Part shown: positions 1 to 4,645 of the stretch, one piece after another | How positions within the stretch are numbered: the stretch's first letter is position 1 | Layout of the letters: every line of letters begins with the position of its first letter | Assembly (NCBI GenBank): GCA_003136075.1 | Contig: PNBP01000128.1 | Location: 447 to 6,424 of the forward strand | Source: Methanoregula sp. | GTDB taxonomy: Archaea; Halobacteriota; Methanomicrobia; Methanomicrobiales; Methanospirillaceae | Reading direction: 5' to 3' | DNA: 5,978 nucleotides | Translations under genes and position numbers: made by a program | The notes under the pieces: model-generated | What the model saw: the letters and a program-made list of their open reading frames with translations, nothing else | Databases searched by the model: none | What the model was told of the DNA's origin: nothing

Positions 1-15
1 GGCATATACCAGATA

Positions 16-56
16 TTTAGGTTACCCTGAATAATAAATGTTTAGGTTAACCTAAA
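16..56. promoter_or_regulatory. Tandem palindromic operator resembling DtxR/IdeR-family metal boxes
   Basis: Bases 41-56 read TTTAGGTTAACCTAAA, a perfect 16-bp palindrome. Bases 16-31 read TTTAGGTTACCCTGAA, the same element with two mismatches. The copies lie 25 bp apart start to start, with an AT-rich stretch between them (ATAATAAATG) that could be a TATA box on either strand. The core TTAGG-N4-CCTAA matches the classic DtxR/IdeR box (beginning TTAGGTTAGCCTAA) at nearly every position, so a metal-dependent regulator of that family is the likely binder. The target is probably a leftward gene outside the window, because the nearest rightward gene starts about 150 bases away. The palindrome is seen directly; the regulator family and target are inferred. 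Confidence 0.6.
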
Positions 57-190
57 AATAATGGAATGACCTGCATCCCCCTCTCCAGGGACAATATCAG
101 AAACTTATAGTGCTATTTCGCCATCCTCGCGTTTCCTGCTCATGTACATTCCCATGAGTATTAATGATCATATTATCTATACTAAAATCA
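57..190. other. Spacer upstream of the glucan phosphorylase gene; probable promoter region
   Basis: No convincing gene is present here. A short inverted repeat, CTCATG (139-144) and CATGAG (153-158), is followed by the palindrome ATGATCAT (164-171) and an AT-rich run at 171-188 (TATTATCTATACTAAAAT). That run could act as a TATA-like element, although it lies very close to the ribosome-binding site at 191-199. Another TATA-like stretch (CTTATAG) is near 105-111. A frame opens at the ATG at 164 but encodes no recognisable protein and overlaps the conserved phosphorylase frame, so I do not annotate it. Confidence 0.3.
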
Positions 191-199
191 GGAAGGTGG
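191..199 (+). promoter_or_regulatory. Shine-Dalgarno site of the phosphorylase gene
   Basis: GGAAGGTGG resembles the archaeal anti-SD complement GGAGGTGA. It lies 4 bases before an ACG codon at 204-206 that is in frame with the conserved phosphorylase N-terminus. This placement suggests that ACG replaced an ancestral ATG, which locates the original start. The overlapping GTG at 196-198 opens a different frame that stops at 226-228. Confidence 0.45.
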
Positions 200-371
200 A
201 CAAACGGCCGGCTCTACCGATCGACTGACAGATACATTCCCCCAAGTTCCGGAACGGATATCCGGACTCATCGATCTGGCATTCAATCTCTGGTGGAGCT
301 GGCACCCGGAGGCACGAGTACTCTTTAAGCAGATCAACCAGCAGGCATGGAAACAAAGTATCCATAACCCT

Positions 372-1859
372 GTGAAAATGCTCAAGGAAATTCCCCCTGA
401 ATTTCTCGAACGCGTTCTTACAAATCCTGAATACCTCCGCCGGTATGACATTATTATGAACCGTTTTAACCAGTACATGACAAACCGGAATGGCTGGTTT
501 TTGGAACATTATCCAAAACGTAAATCACTTACCATCGCGTATTTTTCAGCGGAATACGGTCTCCACCACTCACTTCCCTTTTATGCCGGTGGACTCGGGT
601 TCCTTGCCGGGGACCACTTGAAGGAATGCAGCGATCTGGGTGTTCCGCTGGTAGCGGTGGGATTCATGTACTCAGAAGGGTATCTCCACCAGCATATCCG
701 TACCGATGGCTGGCAGGATAATATCACTGAAGTGCTGGATCGCGAAGCAGCACCAATTGTAAAAGTTTTGAATGAATCCGGCGACCAGATGGTGATACGG
801 GTTCCCTTCATTGAACCCCCGATGTATGTTGCCGTATGGAAGGTGAATGTGGGTAAGATCCCGCTCTACTTGCTGGATACTGATATTGCTGCAAACATCC
901 CTGAAAACAGGACGATTTCCCATCGCCTGTACACGGAGGATATGGAACAACGACTGCGGCAGGAGATAGTACTCGGGATCGGTGGCCGCAAGGTACTCAA
1001 TGATATGGGAATAGAATTTTCGGCCCTGCATCTCAACGAAGGGCATCCTGCATTTGCGCAGCTGGAGCGGGTCAGGGAACAAGTGGAAAAAGGGATGACC
1101 TTTGAGGCTGCCTTAAACCAGGTAAAAGGGACATCGGTCTTTACCACCCACACGCCGATCCCAGCCGGGAATGATATTTTCCCCTATGAACTTATGGACA
1201 AATATTTCTCCCATTATTATCATCAGCTTGGCATTGACCGTGACACATTTCTCCGGCTCGGGCACCATCCCTGTGATGTGAGACCCGGCTTCAACATGAC
1301 CGTATTTGCGCTCAGGATGACCCAATACCATAATGGGGTTTCAAAGAAACACGGCATGGTTGCCCGCGGGATGTGGCACTGTATGTGGCCTGACCTGACG
1401 GAACAGGAGGTCCCTATTGACCATATCACAAATGGCGTCCATCTCCCGACATGGCTGAATCCCCGGATGGAATCGCTCTATTCAAAATATTTTAACTCCA
1501 CCAATCCCCAGTGGCAGATCAATCATGACAACCCGGAGATCTGGCAGATGATTGATGAGATTCCGGATAAGGAACTCTGGGTGGAACATGTCTGGCTGAA
1601 ACAAAAGCTCCTCAACAGGATCCGGGAAAGGAAACGGATGAAATGGGAGACCCATTTAAAAGAACCCAGTAACCTTGTGGCAGACGGTCTGATGCTTAAC
1701 CCCTCTGTCCTTACCATCGGGTTTGCCCGCCGTTTTTCTGCGTACAAACGGGCAGCACTCATCTTTCATGATCCGGCACGTCTCCGGCGAATCCTGAATG
1801 ATCCCTGGCACCCGGTACAGATTATCTTTGCCGGAAAAGCACATCCTGCCGATTATTAA
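372..1859 (+). CDS. glgP: Alpha-glucan phosphorylase, N-terminal fragment (ends at premature TAA)
   Basis: This is the longest piece of the broken gene, counted from GTG 372, the first conventional start codon. That GTG is very unlikely to be the true start, because conserved family sequence continues upstream (LAFNLWW, then SWHPEARVLFK). Visible motifs, numbered from the GTG: YFSAEYG 57-63, YAGGLGFLAGDHLK 71-84, LNEGHPAF 221-228, THTPIPAGND 259-268, NGVSKKHG 321-328, ITNGVHLPTW 352-361, GFARRFSAYKR 450-460 and AGKAHPAD 487-494, where it stops. These belong to the glucan-binding half and the start of the second Rossmann-like domain. The PLP-binding lysine lies after the stop, so this fragment alone should be catalytically dead. 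The strong conservation of the motifs means the disruption, if real, is recent. Confidence 0.75.
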   Translation: MKMLKEIPPEFLERVLTNPEYLRRYDIIMNRFNQYMTNRNGWFLEHYPKRKSLTIAYFSAEYGLHHSLPFYAGGLGFLAGDHLKECSDLGVPLVAVGFMYSEGYLHQHIRTDGWQDNITEVLDREAAPIVKVLNESGDQMVIRVPFIEPPMYVAVWKVNVGKIPLYLLDTDIAANIPENRTISHRLYTEDMEQRLRQEIVLGIGGRKVLNDMGIEFSALHLNEGHPAFAQLERVREQVEKGMTFEAALNQVKGTSVFTTHTPIPAGNDIFPYELMDKYFSHYYHQLGIDRDTFLRLGHHPCDVRPGFNMTVFALRMTQYHNGVSKKHGMVARGMWHCMWPDLTEQEVPIDHITNGVHLPTWLNPRMESLYSKYFNSTNPQWQINHDNPEIWQMIDEIPDKELWVEHVWLKQKLLNRIRERKRMKWETHLKEPSNLVADGLMLNPSVLTIGFARRFSAYKRAALIFHDPARLRRILNDPWHPVQIIFAGKAHPADY

Positions 1860-1865
1860 GGGAAA

Positions 1866-2384
1866 ATGATCCTGCAACGGATTTATGAATTTGCGCAGCA
1901 ACCGGATTTCGGTGGCAGGATCGGGTTTATCGAGGATTATGGGGAACAGATGGCCCAGTACCTGGTTCACGGTGTGGATGTCTGGATGAATAATCCCATA
2001 CCCCCGATGGAGGCATGCGGGACGAGTGGCATGAAGGCCTCATTAAACGGCGTACTCAACCTGAGTATCCTTGACGGGTGGTGGATTGAAGGCTACAATG
2101 GTAATAACGGGTGGGCATTTAGCGGGGAGACTTCTCCAGAATCACGGGATGCATCTGATGCCAATGCTCTCTATTCCCTGCTTGAAAACGAAATAGTGCC
2201 CCTGTATTATTCCGCTCCCATTGACGGGATACCCCACGGGTGGGTAAAGAAGATGAAAGAAACGATAAAAAGCACCAGCGCAACATTTTCAGCCCGCCGT
2301 ATGGTCAAAGAGTATGTCAACAAGTACTATCCTTCTCTTCTCACGTGTGCAGAGAACGAATGCCGCTTCTGTTCTCTCGATTAA
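1866..2384 (+). CDS. glgP: Alpha-glucan phosphorylase, C-terminal fragment with the PLP lysine
   Basis: This is the remainder of the phosphorylase frame after the premature TAA, beginning at the first downstream ATG. It carries the family's pyridoxal-phosphate signature EACGTSGMKASLNG (residues 49-62); by homology with GT35 enzymes the Schiff-base lysine is K57 (codon 2034-2036). SILDGWWIEGYNGNNGWAF follows, then a C-terminal helix region ending near VNKYYPSLL and a short unusual tail rich in Cys and Arg. The sequence AAGGG at 1858-1862, overlapping the stop, gives a possible but tightly spaced Shine-Dalgarno for reinitiation. Without the N-terminal half there is no complete active site, unless the two fragments were both made and associated, for which there is no evidence. 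Confidence 0.65.
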   Translation: MILQRIYEFAQQPDFGGRIGFIEDYGEQMAQYLVHGVDVWMNNPIPPMEACGTSGMKASLNGVLNLSILDGWWIEGYNGNNGWAFSGETSPESRDASDANALYSLLENEIVPLYYSAPIDGIPHGWVKKMKETIKSTSATFSARRMVKEYVNKYYPSLLTCAENECRFCSLD

Positions 2385-2482
2385 CGTGTGCAGGGATAAA
2401 TTCAGATATATGGGTAATTCGTGGATCATAGAGAAATATACAACAAAATCCGGCCTCCCTCTCGTGATAAAAAAGAAGGAAT

Positions 2483-2514
2483 CCGGGAACATTTTCCCGG
2501 TTTACGGGATTTTT
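2483..2514. terminator. Hairpin terminator with T-tracts, usable on both strands
   Basis: CCGGGAA (2483-2489) pairs perfectly with TTCCCGG (2494-2500) across a 4-base loop. Overlapping it, TCCCG (2495-2499) pairs with CGGGA (2505-2509) and is followed at once by T5 (2510-2514), the classic intrinsic-terminator shape for + strand transcripts leaving glgP. On the - strand the first hairpin is followed by a T-rich run (complement of 2469-2482), which would stop read-through from nikR. The two hairpins share bases 2495-2500 and cannot form together. Base pairing is seen; function is inferred. Confidence 0.6.
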
Positions 2515-2652
2515 AAGGAAATTTTTCTGGTACAAAAAAAATATGTTTGTAGATTTTTTTACTGGCAACAAACCCCATTAATTTTTAATCGGGAATTCCT
2601 GAAACATCATAAAAAACCACATGATTCCTTCGGGTCACAAGCATACACCGTC

Positions 2653-2678
2653 ATGAAAATAAGAAAAACCATTTTCAT
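2653..2678. repeat. 8-bp perfect inverted repeat downstream of nikR
   Basis: ATGAAAAT (2653-2660) and ATTTTCAT (2671-2678) form a perfect inverted repeat with a 10-base A-rich loop. The 9-mer TTCATTTCA occurs at 2674-2682 and again at 2693-2701. The element lies just past the nikR 3' end and could be a weak RNA hairpin in the nikR 3' UTR or a protein-binding site. It has no T-tract directly after it on the - strand, so a terminator role is uncertain. Confidence 0.35.
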
Positions 2679-2731
2679 TTCACTAAAAAATGTTCATTTC
2701 AATCGCCAGACGACGGCTCTTCCAGTATCCT

Positions 2732-3148
2732 TTAACTATCAATCGCAATGGTCGTCAGCTTAACCGATTCCACACCTTTCTGGGACATGAGCCGTTCGGC
2801 CAGCGTCTTGAGCTGGGCTCCATCTCCATGCACAAGGATCACTTCAAGGCACCGGTTCTGGGTTACATGGGAATGGAGGGATGCCTTGATAATATCATGA
2901 AATTCATGCTGGACGTCGGTAATGGTCATGAGGAGCCCGCGCTGATCATGATCATATACCATGGTGATGACACCTTCACGTTCACCCTTGACATCTGCCA
3001 TCCACTTGTAATAAGTGATGTAGGTACGGATCGCATCGCGGATGCCTTCGGAACGGGAGGAATATCCCCGGAAATTCAGGATTTCGTCAAAACGGTCAAG
3101 CAGGTTTTTGGGGAGTGAGATCCCAATACGTGATAAATCGTCATCCAT
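2732..3148 (-). CDS. nikR: Nickel-responsive transcriptional regulator NikR
   Basis: This 138-residue protein (E. coli NikR has 133) binds DNA when loaded with Ni(II) and represses nickel-uptake genes. Residues 5-48 form a ribbon-helix-helix domain (LSRIGISLPKNLLDRFDEIL, then RGYSSRSEGIRDAIRTYI). Residues about 58-138 form the ACT-like tetramerisation and nickel domain. The family's square-planar site is complete: H81, H92, H94 and C100 reproduce the spacing of E. coli H76, H87, H89 and C95 exactly, within HEFHDIIKASLHSH and QNRCLEVILVHGD. The start is ATG 3146-3148, which leaves a normal N-terminus; no clear Shine-Dalgarno precedes it, so the mRNA may be leaderless or have a short leader. 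It is transcribed divergently from the nickel transporter operon, the expected target, and converges on glgP. Identification is secure from motifs and context. Confidence 0.95.
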   Translation of the reverse strand: MDDDLSRIGISLPKNLLDRFDEILNFRGYSSRSEGIRDAIRTYITYYKWMADVKGEREGVITMVYDHDQRGLLMTITDVQHEFHDIIKASLHSHVTQNRCLEVILVHGDGAQLKTLAERLMSQKGVESVKLTTIAIDS

Positions 3149-3181
3149 GGTAGTACCAGTAATGACAATATCATTGCTGAT

Positions 3182-3195
3182 TGTTTTTTAAGGTT
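3182..3195 (-). promoter_or_regulatory. Probable nikR promoter (TATA-like)
   Basis: On the - strand the sequence AACCTTAAAAAACA has a purine-rich, BRE-like start followed by an A/T-rich TATA-like core. It ends about 34 bases before the nikR ATG, which would put transcription start roughly 10-15 bases upstream of the start codon. The short leader fits the lack of a Shine-Dalgarno site. A small inverted repeat, AATGA (3161-3165) and TCATT (3171-3175), lies between this box and the gene and might permit autoregulation. Confidence 0.35.
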
Positions 3196-3303
3196 TTCTA
3201 AAATATCTGCCGGAAGTACTACTTGGTATGAAACACAGGAAACGCGTGGGTGCTGAACATCAATCTGTTTAAAAAAAATCAGATACAATTTCAGAAGTTT
3301 ATC

Positions 3304-3378
3304 ATGAGCAAAAAAATTCAAACCGCGTCCGTCGGCTTAAGCGAATCCGTTGTTGCGTCCATCAAAATCCTGGTGTAG
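3304..3378 (+). CDS. Possible 24-residue small ORF or gene remnant
   Basis: An ATG opens a 24-codon frame, MSKKIQTASVGLSESVVASI followed by KILV, ending in TAG. Its composition is protein-like (mixed polar and hydrophobic, richer in GC than its surroundings), and the same frame is open upstream to about 3232 and downstream of the TAG to a TAA near 3508. I do not recognise the family. It has no convincing Shine-Dalgarno site. It could be a real small protein, a decayed gene or chance; I favour chance or remnant. Confidence 0.13.
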   Translation: MSKKIQTASVGLSESVVASIKILV

Positions 3379-3445
3379 TATCTTCTGGATATGGGAAACC
3401 AGACCATAAAATTCCCCACCTGCCGAAATTTTTTAGGTAAAATCA

Positions 3446-3472
3446 ATGTTAATGCTAATCATTCTATGTTAA
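3446..3472. repeat. Direct repeats ATGTTAA spaced 20 bp apart
   Basis: ATGTTAA occurs at 3446-3452 and again at 3466-3472, exactly 20 bp start to start, about two helical turns, so both copies face the same side of the DNA. They lie about 130-160 bases upstream of nikM. Such spacing can signal a regulator site, but the motif is short and AT-rich, so chance is a fair alternative. Confidence 0.25.
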
Positions 3473-3540
3473 GGAAATTTGTGCGGCAGACTATTTTCAA
3501 AATAAAATAAAAATTGATCAGACTCAATAACAAATGCCAA

Positions 3541-3550
3541 GGTTTTTTAT
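3541..3550 (+). promoter_or_regulatory. Candidate TATA box for the nik transporter operon
   Basis: GGTTTTTTAT, preceded by CCAA (BRE-like), lies about 54-63 bases before the nikM ATG. Transcription would start near 3570-3577, inside the inverted repeat at 3559-3584. A second A/T-rich candidate is at about 3499-3514 (AAAATAAAATAAAAAT). The choice rests on its position relative to the operator and is uncertain. Confidence 0.35.
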
Positions 3551-3558
3551 CTACCAAG

Positions 3559-3584
3559 TATTACGATAATTCATAATAGTAATA
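3559..3584. promoter_or_regulatory. Candidate NikR operator, TATTAC-N14-GTAATA
   Basis: TATTAC (3559-3564) and GTAATA (3579-3584) are perfect inverted half-sites 20 bp apart start to start. The inner spacer is itself partly palindromic (AT at 3566-3567 pairs with AT at 3576-3577, and AT at 3569-3570 with AT at 3573-3574). E. coli NikR uses 6-bp half-sites, GTATGA-N16-TCATAC, so the architecture is alike with 2 bp less spacing; the half-site sequences differ. It lies just downstream of the candidate TATA box and 19 bp before nikM, where bound NikR would block initiation. The repeat is seen directly; assignment to NikR is inferred from context. Confidence 0.55.
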
Positions 3585-3603
3585 AATTTTTGATGGTGAA
3601 ACC

Positions 3604-4254
3604 ATGCACATCCCTGACGCCTTTATCCCCATCCCGCAAGGTATCGTCTATTGGATCATCGCACTCGTCTTTATTACGCTTGCCCTGCGCTGGGCAAAGA
3701 ACGAGATGAGTGAAGAAAAGATTCCCTTGATCGCCGTCCTTGCCGCCGGCATCTTTGCCCTCCAATCGTTCAACCTCCCGGTATCGATGGGAACAAGCGG
3801 GCACCTCGTCGGGGGTGCACTCGCGGCGATTGTCCTTGGCTCTCCTTTTGCTGCAGTGTTTATCCTGACGCTTGTCCTGATTGTCCAGGGAGTCCTGTTC
3901 GGTGATGGGGGTATCACCACAATGGGCGCAAACATCATCAACATGGGTGTTATCGGTGGTTTTGTCGGTTTCTATACGTTTAAAGGACTCATCAACGTAA
4001 CAAAAAATATTAACATCTCGGCATTCAGCGCTGCATGGTTAGCCTGTTTTATTCCGGCACTTGCTGCTGCTGTAGAGATGTTTTTTGCCGGTACTTTCCC
4101 ACTTCGTGAAGGTCTTATTGCAATGGGGCTGTACCATGCACTGATCGGATTTATTGAAGGAATTGTTACGGTCATTGTCATTCACCTGATCCTCAGGGCC
4201 CGGCCTGATATTGTCGATCTCGGTGCCCTGCCTGCAAAGGGGGTGAATGGCTGA
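3604..4254 (+). CDS. nikM: Nickel ECF transporter substrate-binding membrane protein (CbiM/NikM family)
   Basis: This 216-residue integral membrane protein is the S component that captures Ni(II) (or Co(II)) outside the cell. It begins MHIPDAFIPIP: in the family the mature N-terminus, His2 and a later His chelate the metal, and here the later histidine falls at position 67 in GTSGHLVGG, matching the position known for Thermoanaerobacter NikM2. Other family stretches are FGDGGITTMGANIINMG (99-115) and FIPALAAAVEMFFAG (149-163). About six or seven membrane segments lie near 13-31, 40-58, 66-99, 109-129, 138-163 and 170-197. The usual Gly after MHIPD is Ala here. The start is ATG with GGTGA 4 bases upstream. 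The stop overlaps nikN by one base. Nickel rather than cobalt is inferred from the divergent nikR. Confidence 0.92.
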   Translation: MHIPDAFIPIPQGIVYWIIALVFITLALRWAKNEMSEEKIPLIAVLAAGIFALQSFNLPVSMGTSGHLVGGALAAIVLGSPFAAVFILTLVLIVQGVLFGDGGITTMGANIINMGVIGGFVGFYTFKGLINVTKNINISAFSAAWLACFIPALAAAVEMFFAGTFPLREGLIAMGLYHALIGFIEGIVTVIVIHLILRARPDIVDLGALPAKGVNG

Positions 4255-4610
4255 TGGACAATAAAACATTTATTATCTGTGGCATCATTATCGCCCTTGC
4301 AATCGGCGTGCTTGCCGTGTTCCTTGCGTCAGGCAACCCGGATGGTCTTGAAAGTACTGCGCTGATTGTGCAGGGACAAAAAACCCTGACCGGTGACACT
4401 CCTCCGGCTGCGGAAATACAAGAAGATCTCAAGGGCAAATTCTCCTACGCCGCACCCATGCCGGATTATTCTCTTGGGGAAAAATTCGGGCCGCTGGGCG
4501 GCATTGTCGCTATTGTTGGCGGGACACTCCTTGCATTCCTTATCGTGCTTGGAGCGTTCAAGTGTATCACCCTGATGAAGAACCCGGAAAAATCAAAACC
4601 AGACCAATAG
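4254..4610 (+). CDS. nikN: PDGLE-domain membrane protein, NikN/CbiN-like ECF component
   Basis: This 118-residue protein has two membrane segments (about 6-26 and 80-104). Right after the first comes the family hallmark ASGNPDGLE (residues 26-34), which marks the PDGLE domain found in NikN and in fused NikMN proteins. Between the helices is an extracytoplasmic loop with FSYAAPMPDYSLGEKFG (64-80), also typical of the family. Small N components of this kind help load metal onto the M subunit. Its ATG overlaps the nikM stop by one base (TGATG), and a strong Shine-Dalgarno (GGGGGTGA, 4239-4246) lies 7 bases upstream, so translation is coupled to nikM. The charged tail (NPEKSKPDQ) should be cytoplasmic. 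It is similar in role, but not closely in sequence, to CbiN of cobalt systems. Confidence 0.88.
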   Translation: MDNKTFIICGIIIALAIGVLAVFLASGNPDGLESTALIVQGQKTLTGDTPPAAEIQEDLKGKFSYAAPMPDYSLGEKFGPLGGIVAIVGGTLLAFLIVLGAFKCITLMKNPEKSKPDQ

Positions 4611-4613
4611 ACC

Positions 4614-4626
4614 TTTTAATTTTTTT
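4614..4626 (+). terminator. T-rich tract between nikN and nikO, possible partial terminator
   Basis: The 35-bp gap after nikN begins with TTTTAATTTTTTT. Archaeal RNA polymerase can terminate at such U-rich tracts without a strong hairpin. Here it could lower expression of nikO and nikQ relative to nikM and nikN, or simply be spacer. No clear stem precedes it, so complete termination is unlikely. Confidence 0.25.
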
Positions 4627-4645
4627 CTCACAGGGTACCTGACAC

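Larger units (their letters stand above)
204..2384 (+). pseudogene. glgP: Alpha-glucan (glycogen/maltodextrin) phosphorylase, GT35, interrupted by an in-frame stop
   Basis: The product would phosphorolyse alpha-1,4-glucans to glucose-1-phosphate in the cytoplasm using pyridoxal phosphate. One frame (codons beginning at multiples of three) encodes a protein of about 725 residues, the size of short archaeal/bacterial phosphorylases. It is broken by TAA at 1857-1859; the same frame resumes immediately with family sequence on both sides (AGKAHPAD before, GKMILQRIYEFA after), so a single substitution in a CAA, GAA or AAA codon explains it. The frame is open upstream to 186 and includes the typical N-terminal region (PQVPERISGLIDLAFNLWW at 240-296), but no ATG, GTG or TTG lies there. 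Two independent defects favour a real pseudogene or a poor assembly; efficient stop readthrough is less likely. The gene appears monocistronic and converges on nikR. Confidence 0.8.
2385..2731. other. Convergent AT-rich spacer between glgP and nikR
   Basis: This 347-bp stretch lies between the 3' ends of two convergent genes and holds no credible gene. It contains a strong hairpin terminator (2483-2514), an A8 run at 2534-2541 and a T7 run at 2554-2560 that provide U-tracts on opposite strands, and a hairpin of CCCATTAA (2574-2581) with TTAAT-C-GGG (2585-2593). It also contains an 8-bp inverted repeat at 2653-2678 and a run of A at 2685-2690, which gives a U-tract just beyond the nikR stop. 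A reading frame crosses the spacer on the + strand but has no family resemblance and overlaps both neighbours. Confidence 0.6.
3149..3603. other. Divergent regulatory spacer between nikR and nikM
   Basis: The 455-bp spacer is long for a divergent pair in a compact archaeal genome. The nikR end is AT-rich with a probable promoter. The middle (about 3320-3362) is noticeably richer in GC and contains a short frame (3304-3378). The nikM end is AT-rich with direct repeats, a TATA-like box and a strong inverted repeat. I see no tRNA or rRNA, and no cobalamin-riboswitch box I can recognise. Its length leaves room for a small RNA, a decayed gene or several regulator sites. Confidence 0.5.

Noticed and set aside
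164..300. An ATG at 164 with an open frame ahead of the phosphorylase
   Set aside because: It is not in the frame that encodes the conserved phosphorylase N-terminus, and its own translation is unremarkable. A frameshift linking it to the phosphorylase would ignore the better placed Shine-Dalgarno and ACG at 204.
1857..1865. Programmed stop readthrough or recoding at the glgP TAA
   Set aside because: TAA is not the pyrrolysine (TAG) or selenocysteine (TGA) codon, and I see no obvious stem-loop just downstream. A nonsense mutation or error is simpler, especially with the start codon also missing.
2314..2763. A 149-codon open frame on the + strand across the glgP-nikR spacer
   Set aside because: It overlaps the glgP 3' end in another frame, crosses the hairpin terminator and runs into nikR antisense. 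The translation is rich in Lys, Phe and Asn, as expected from AT-rich spacer, and resembles no family I know.
2690..3118. A 142-codon open frame on the + strand over nikR
   Set aside because: It is antisense to nikR, whose protein has complete family motifs. The antisense frame shows no recognisable features.
3431..3444. TTTTAGGTAAAATC as a third DtxR-like box
   Set aside because: Only one half-site (TTTAGGT) is present and the other side lacks the CCTAA half, so it is probably a chance match in AT-rich DNA.
3149..3603. Cobalamin or other riboswitch ahead of the transporter operon
   Set aside because: No recognisable B12-box-like sequence or extended stem arrangement near nikM was seen, and the promoter and operator placement leaves only a short leader of about 30 bases.
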